From NCBI GenBank assembly GCA_016758905.1, contig JAEPQZ010000003.1, positions 186,001 through 250,000 of the forward strand: DNA of 64,000 bases. The letters are read 5' to 3'. Origin of the DNA: Umbelopsis isabellina (taxonomy: Eukaryota > Mucoromycota > Umbelopsidomycetes > Umbelopsidales > Umbelopsidaceae). The notes beneath the pieces are model-generated. The model was not told where the DNA came from, did no database searches, and saw only the letters and a program-made list of their open reading frames with translations. Within the stretch, counting starts at the first letter, position 1, and every line of letters starts with the position of its first letter. Position numbers and translations under genes: made by a program. Below, piece by piece: positions 61,730 to 64,000 of this stretch.

Positions 61730-63743
61730 TCATTGTACTCGATTATTATGTAGCAACCGACTAAGATATGAATAAATAGCGGCTTTGCACGTCAGTGATA
61801 GCTCCACTAATGCTACAGTAATTATGAATGGTGAATAGGTTATCAGCCAGAGTAGTTCCCGCCATTTATCAACAAATCGGGAAACTCTATGCAGTTTGGA
61901 AACTTGCAGATCGCGCCGTTGTCCGGACGTTCTACGTTTCGCAATTATATCAATTGTGCCAAGGATAAATTTGAAAGGGTATACGAGAAGAAGCTCAACC
62001 AATACGAATGGGATCAATGAGGCAAACCCAGACCGTTGGCCTGCTTTGAGTGATTCCACTGTGTATCTCGCAAACTGCAGTTTGACCAGACTTTCAATTC
62101 TTCTACGTAGATTTAAAAACGTAGATAAAAAGGAAGCTGTGAGCAAGGAAGTAAGTAGTATTGTGGTTATGAACAGGTAGATGAACATCAGCACTCCAAT
62201 AGCTTGTGGCTCATACAGAAGGGTATCACCAATTTGTGGAGCACTACAAAGGAAAAGTGTGTCAATGAGACGTTTCTGGTTACCACTTTAAAGACATTAC
62301 TGTCACTCACAATAATGCAGCCAACGTCAGGAGTTGTAAGACTTCCCAAGCGTTTTTGTCGGTGTTAATTGCAGTTATGGCAACCCAAAATCCTAATACC
62401 ACCACACTGCCTATGCCCAGGATCCAGCTGGCATCGACTAGACAATGTGACAATAAGATTTGGCTACGCAAGATGCAAGGGGTAGCGCGAGCATATAATA
62501 CTAGCCTCACGAGCATAATTGGACTGATAAACGCTAAACAGACATACGATATACGAAGGCTGTTGTATGCGTCTGGAAGTGACCTGGTGGTCAAACCAAT
62601 CATCCTCCATATAAATGATATCAGTATCATGTAGCATGAAACAACTCCTAGATATGTCTGCGGTGAGACTACTGATTTCCATGGTCTCTTCAGCACCTGC
62701 ATTTAGTAGTCAGAATGCAAGGTATGTGGCGTAGATGTAACAACAGGTATAATTAGATCACCTTCATAGATTCAATAAGGACATCGCTCATTGCAAACAC
62801 ATAAAAGACATATTCATAAGTGTCTGGTGGAAAGCTTGTGTAGTTTTGATTACCAACAGTAGCCAGATACAAAGAGATATAGACCAATCCAGCAAATGCT
62901 TGAACTATGAATTGATACCTACAGTATAATAGTGTTTGTAAGTAATTGTTGTACCGGGCTCCCAAATGCTCACATATTGATACGAATGCAAAATCACCGA
63001 CTTGGGAGAACGCCATTTGTCAATATATAGACTGGTCGATCGTGTGATCCTACACATGAAGCCTATAGACATATCTGTCACTTTGCTATTGCTAGTACCA
63101 CATTTCCATATGGTCTATGGAAGGCATTGCGGAATTTCGGTGATGTGATTCCAGGAGATATTATATAATTAGGACTAAGTTCGACCTCGAGTAACGTGGG
63201 ATTGCCATACCTGGATACTTGCTTGCACAAGTGGATGCACCAACAATGATAGTGCAGGAGTTTGTAAGATCAAATCGAGCGCTATTTAAAACAAACCGAA
63301 ATTTGGAGAAACACAGGAGGTGCAGTGGCAAGTTTAGGAAATGCCATGTTGTGGGAGCAAACGTGGAACATGTCTATGAAAATATATGTACCTGAGCTGT
63401 CGTCTTCCCATTCATGCAATAAAATCCTTTGCACCCGAACATCCTTCTCATATTCATGTTCTAATAAAATGTCCAACATCTTGATAGCACTTGTTTCTAG
63501 CATCTCTCTTTTGTCGGGCTTTGATTCGACCAGGACTTTAGTGGTCGCATAAAAGGCGCTGTCGCCACCCAGTGTTACCAGGTCGGAAACGTCGTAGTTA
63601 TCCGCGTCAGAATTTGCAAAACCGCGCACCGACTCGATGACCTCTTGAATAGTAGTCGTTGGGTAATGTAATTGCACATGGTTGTAAGATGTTTGCTGTC
63701 TGGAGGGATCCAGTAATGGCGTTTGCTCAGATTGTTCCAGCAT
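61730..63743 (-). CDS. TRPY/Yvc1-like cation channel
   Basis: Predicted vacuolar or organellar Ca2+-permeable TRP channel. Seven exons (minus): 63743-63392, 63281-63211, 63114-63099 (16 nt), 63062-62984, 62918-62762, 62696-62311 and 62243-61730; phases close to 524 aa (yeast Yvc1 675). The N-terminal cytosolic part has ALDLILQTPALSLLVHPLVQ, the equivalent of the conserved ALELA region. About six membrane helices follow (VYISLYLATV, YVFYVFAMSDVLIESM, YMILISFIW, AFISPIMLVRLVLY, IGSVVVLGFWVAI and VLMFIYLFITTILLTSLL). After the last helix come LQFARY, a short hydrophobic segment and ITYSPFI, close to RYI...YSPF in Yvc1. The donors GTATCA (exon 4) and GTGATC (exon 5) are weak, and exons 3-4 rest mainly on phase, so that part is provisional. 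No acidic C-terminal tail is present. Confidence 0.68.
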
Positions 63744-64000
63744 CTTGCAGCAAAGGTCTGTGTGAGTATCGGAGTAGGGCTACTTAACAGTGCTTGGTGA
63801 TACCACGAAATTTGAACGTGATTGGGACAAAAAAGGTCGCTACTTCCTGTTATAGCAGCTTTACCAGTGTTGTAGCACTTACACAAGAAAAAAATATCCT
63901 TGATAACAAAGCCTAAATGTGAAGCAAAGCCATCCAGTATTCCAGACTCTCTTTTTCCTTTCCTCTCATCGCGATTTCCTCCAACAAACTGCTTATTGCA
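63744..64000. other. Upstream region of the TRPY-like gene
   Basis: Contains its promoter and a C/T-rich run near 63950-63985 that could be the leader of a gene starting beyond the window. No start seen. Confidence 0.4.

Overview
This window is fungal nuclear DNA, most likely from a Mucoromycota (Mucorales-like) species. Genes are dense, lie on both strands and are cut by many short introns of roughly 45-150 nt with GT..AG ends. The gene set is typical of that group: a KIF24-like kinesin-13, the sterol sensor SCAP, UNC-93-like transporters, a Kre9/Knh1-like secreted protein and a LaeA-like methyltransferase. I rebuilt every exon chain by hand from splice signals, reading phase and recalled family sequences. 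The lineage call is inference, because no marker gene was compared.

Layout. 1-5.7 kb: the 5' part of the repair nuclease FAN1 (cut by the window edge), the sphingolipid phospholipase C ISC1, and a SAM-domain kinesin-13. About 6 kb: a tRNA-Arg(ACG). 6.7-17.5 kb: a secreted multicopper oxidase, an alpha-arrestin and SCAP. 17.5-20.8 kb: a long gene-poor stretch with at most one faint retroelement fossil. 20.8-24.2 kb: a LEA2-domain membrane protein and threonine synthase. 24.2-32.4 kb: two tandem, intronless, highly expressed-looking UNC-93-like MFS genes separated by large non-coding spacers. 33-42.5 kb: the ribosome-associated GTPase Rbg1/DRG1, a PH-domain Caf120/Skg3-like protein with a Met-rich tail, the 60S assembly factor Rsa4/NLE1, and a DUF2470-TMEM254-like membrane protein. 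42.6-49.2 kb: a small Kre9-like secreted protein, a Zrc1/Cot1-type zinc transporter and methionine synthase MET6. 49.7-63.7 kb: an F-BAR/DEP/RhoGAP protein, a damaged SR splicing-factor gene, a SAM-dependent methyltransferase, a PP4R1-like HEAT-repeat protein, and a TRPY/Yvc1-like channel.

The genes are mostly unrelated housekeeping functions. Some share themes: DRG1 and Rsa4 serve translation and ribosome assembly, THR4 and MET6 serve aspartate-family amino acids (both with a TGASTCA box upstream), and SCAP and ISC1 serve membrane lipid homeostasis. I see no operon-like, defence or biosynthetic cluster.

The most unusual signals are: very small coding exons (7, 9, 11, 14, 16 and 20 nt) at functionally critical places; a tandem transporter pair carrying a 263-bp tract of perfect identity, which suggests gene conversion; a COPII-sorting-like hexapeptide in SCAP assembled across a splice junction; a RhoGAP domain without the arginine finger; and an SR-protein gene with an intact RS tail but two apparent single-base indels.
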